From assembly GCA_022446795.1 (NCBI GenBank), contig JAKVBX010000017.1:65166-106102 (forward strand): a stretch of 40,937 nucleotides of DNA, in the 5' to 3' direction. A program made the position numbers and the translations under genes. The notes beneath the pieces are model-generated. The model ran no database searches and was not told where the DNA came from. It saw nothing but the letters and a program-made list of their open reading frames with translations. How positions within the stretch are numbered: position 1 is the stretch's first letter; each line of letters opens with the position of its first letter. Below are positions 40,654-40,937 of this stretch, piece after piece. The stretch is from Phycisphaerales bacterium (GTDB lineage: Bacteria > Planctomycetota > Phycisphaerae > Phycisphaerales > SM1A02).

Positions 40654-40937
40654 TCAGGGACGGATCCGGGTCCCGGCGGCCTCGTCGATCGTCGGCAGGT
40701 CGTATCGGGGAAGCACACCTGGAATGATGATGGAAAACTGCTCCTGGGCGAGGCGATGGCCTGCCGCAGCATTGTCCGTGTTGAAGAACTCGCGATAGCT
40801 CCGCGGTGTGTTGGACACCAGCACGTCTTCGAACAGTGCTGGTTCCATGGCGGCAGCGATTCTCGCGGCAATCGCCGGTGGGCCCTTCGCCTCCAGGCGA
40901 ATGGGATGCGGTGACTCCAGCCAGTTGGCGGCGATCA
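40654..40937 (-). CDS. Partial hypothetical protein, start outside the window
   Basis: The last 94 residues of a minus-strand frame that stays open to the right edge, ending AAGTRIRP. No family is recognised. Composition is plausible (a helical EFFNTDNAAAGHRLAQEQ, then strand FSIIIPGVLPRYDLP), and an in-frame ATG at 40848 could start a much shorter protein. It converges on the sulfotransferase gene, 33 bp away. Confidence is limited because only the end is visible. Confidence 0.5.
   Translation of the reverse strand, partial: IAANWLESPHPIRLEAKGPPAIAARIAAAMEPALFEDVLVSNTPRSYREFFNTDNAAAGHRLAQEQFSIIIPGVLPRYDLPTIDEAAGTRIRP

Overview
The window is GC-rich and densely coded. It reads as chromosome of a free-living, probably marine planctomycete, most likely of the class Phycisphaerae. 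The evidence is a CGYS-x-AGLP/CPECG zinc ribbon, exported proteins ending in a PxPGA motif plus a Gly/Ala helix and an RRRRRG tail (a PEP-CTERM-like signal), dockerin-type calcium loops on a C-type-lectin-like protein, and a secreted S9 peptidase. This placement is inference from family content; no rRNA, tRNA, IS element, prophage or CRISPR array was seen.

Layout. (1) 1-4.4 kb, minus strand: a metallophosphoesterase lipoprotein, a membrane SpoIIE/RsbU-type phosphatase and a sugar-phosphate cyclase resembling EboD, cut by the window edge. (2) 4.5-9.9 kb: single housekeeping and hypothetical genes on both strands: an aminotransferase, an EF-hand secreted protein, DUF4286, zinc-independent GTP cyclohydrolase FolE2, a STAS protein and a BamE-like lipoprotein. 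(3) 9.9-13.6 kb: a two-domain acyltransferase of OlsF type, a 676-bp gene-free gap with a minus-strand terminator that has no evident gene to serve, a glycerophosphodiesterase and a 47-residue membrane protein. (4) 13.8-18.5 kb: two paralogous PEP-CTERM-like exported proteins flank a DUF669-like protein with an SSB-type C-terminal tip, a GT4 glycosyltransferase and an AmpG-like transporter carrying an internal zinc ribbon. (5) 18.6-23.1 kb: an unknown protein, an MHS-family transporter and an S9 peptidase. (6) 23.3-32 kb, all plus strand: PqiA-like protein coupled to a SMUG1-type uracil-DNA glycosylase; an envelope polysaccharide block (GT4, flippase, ArnT-like GT39); a YchF-type P-loop NTPase; and an unusual TerB-like plus Coq4-like protein. 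(7) 32.1-36.7 kb: a 930-residue exported ankyrin protein with a G9 tract, a small membrane gene broken by an amber codon, an SRPBCC protein, a TPR protein and a small membrane protein. (8) 36.8-40.9 kb: a Tat-exported bicovalent FAD oxidoreductase coupled to a lectin/dockerin protein, a nonsense-carrying duplicate of the small membrane gene, a sulfotransferase and a partial gene.

Two themes link the window. Much of it is envelope and surface work: glycan transfer and flipping, a lipid acyltransferase, lipoproteins and sorted surface proteins. There is also a recurring promoter design in which a TANNNT hexamer sits 6-9 nt before a start codon that has no clear Shine-Dalgarno, which suggests leaderless mRNAs. 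Overlapping GTGA stop-start junctions recur between cotranscribed genes. The best candidates for undescribed biology are the TerB/Coq4-like fusion, the SSB-tailed DUF669 protein, the zinc-ribbon transporter, the orphan terminator region and the pair of small membrane genes interrupted by single stop codons.
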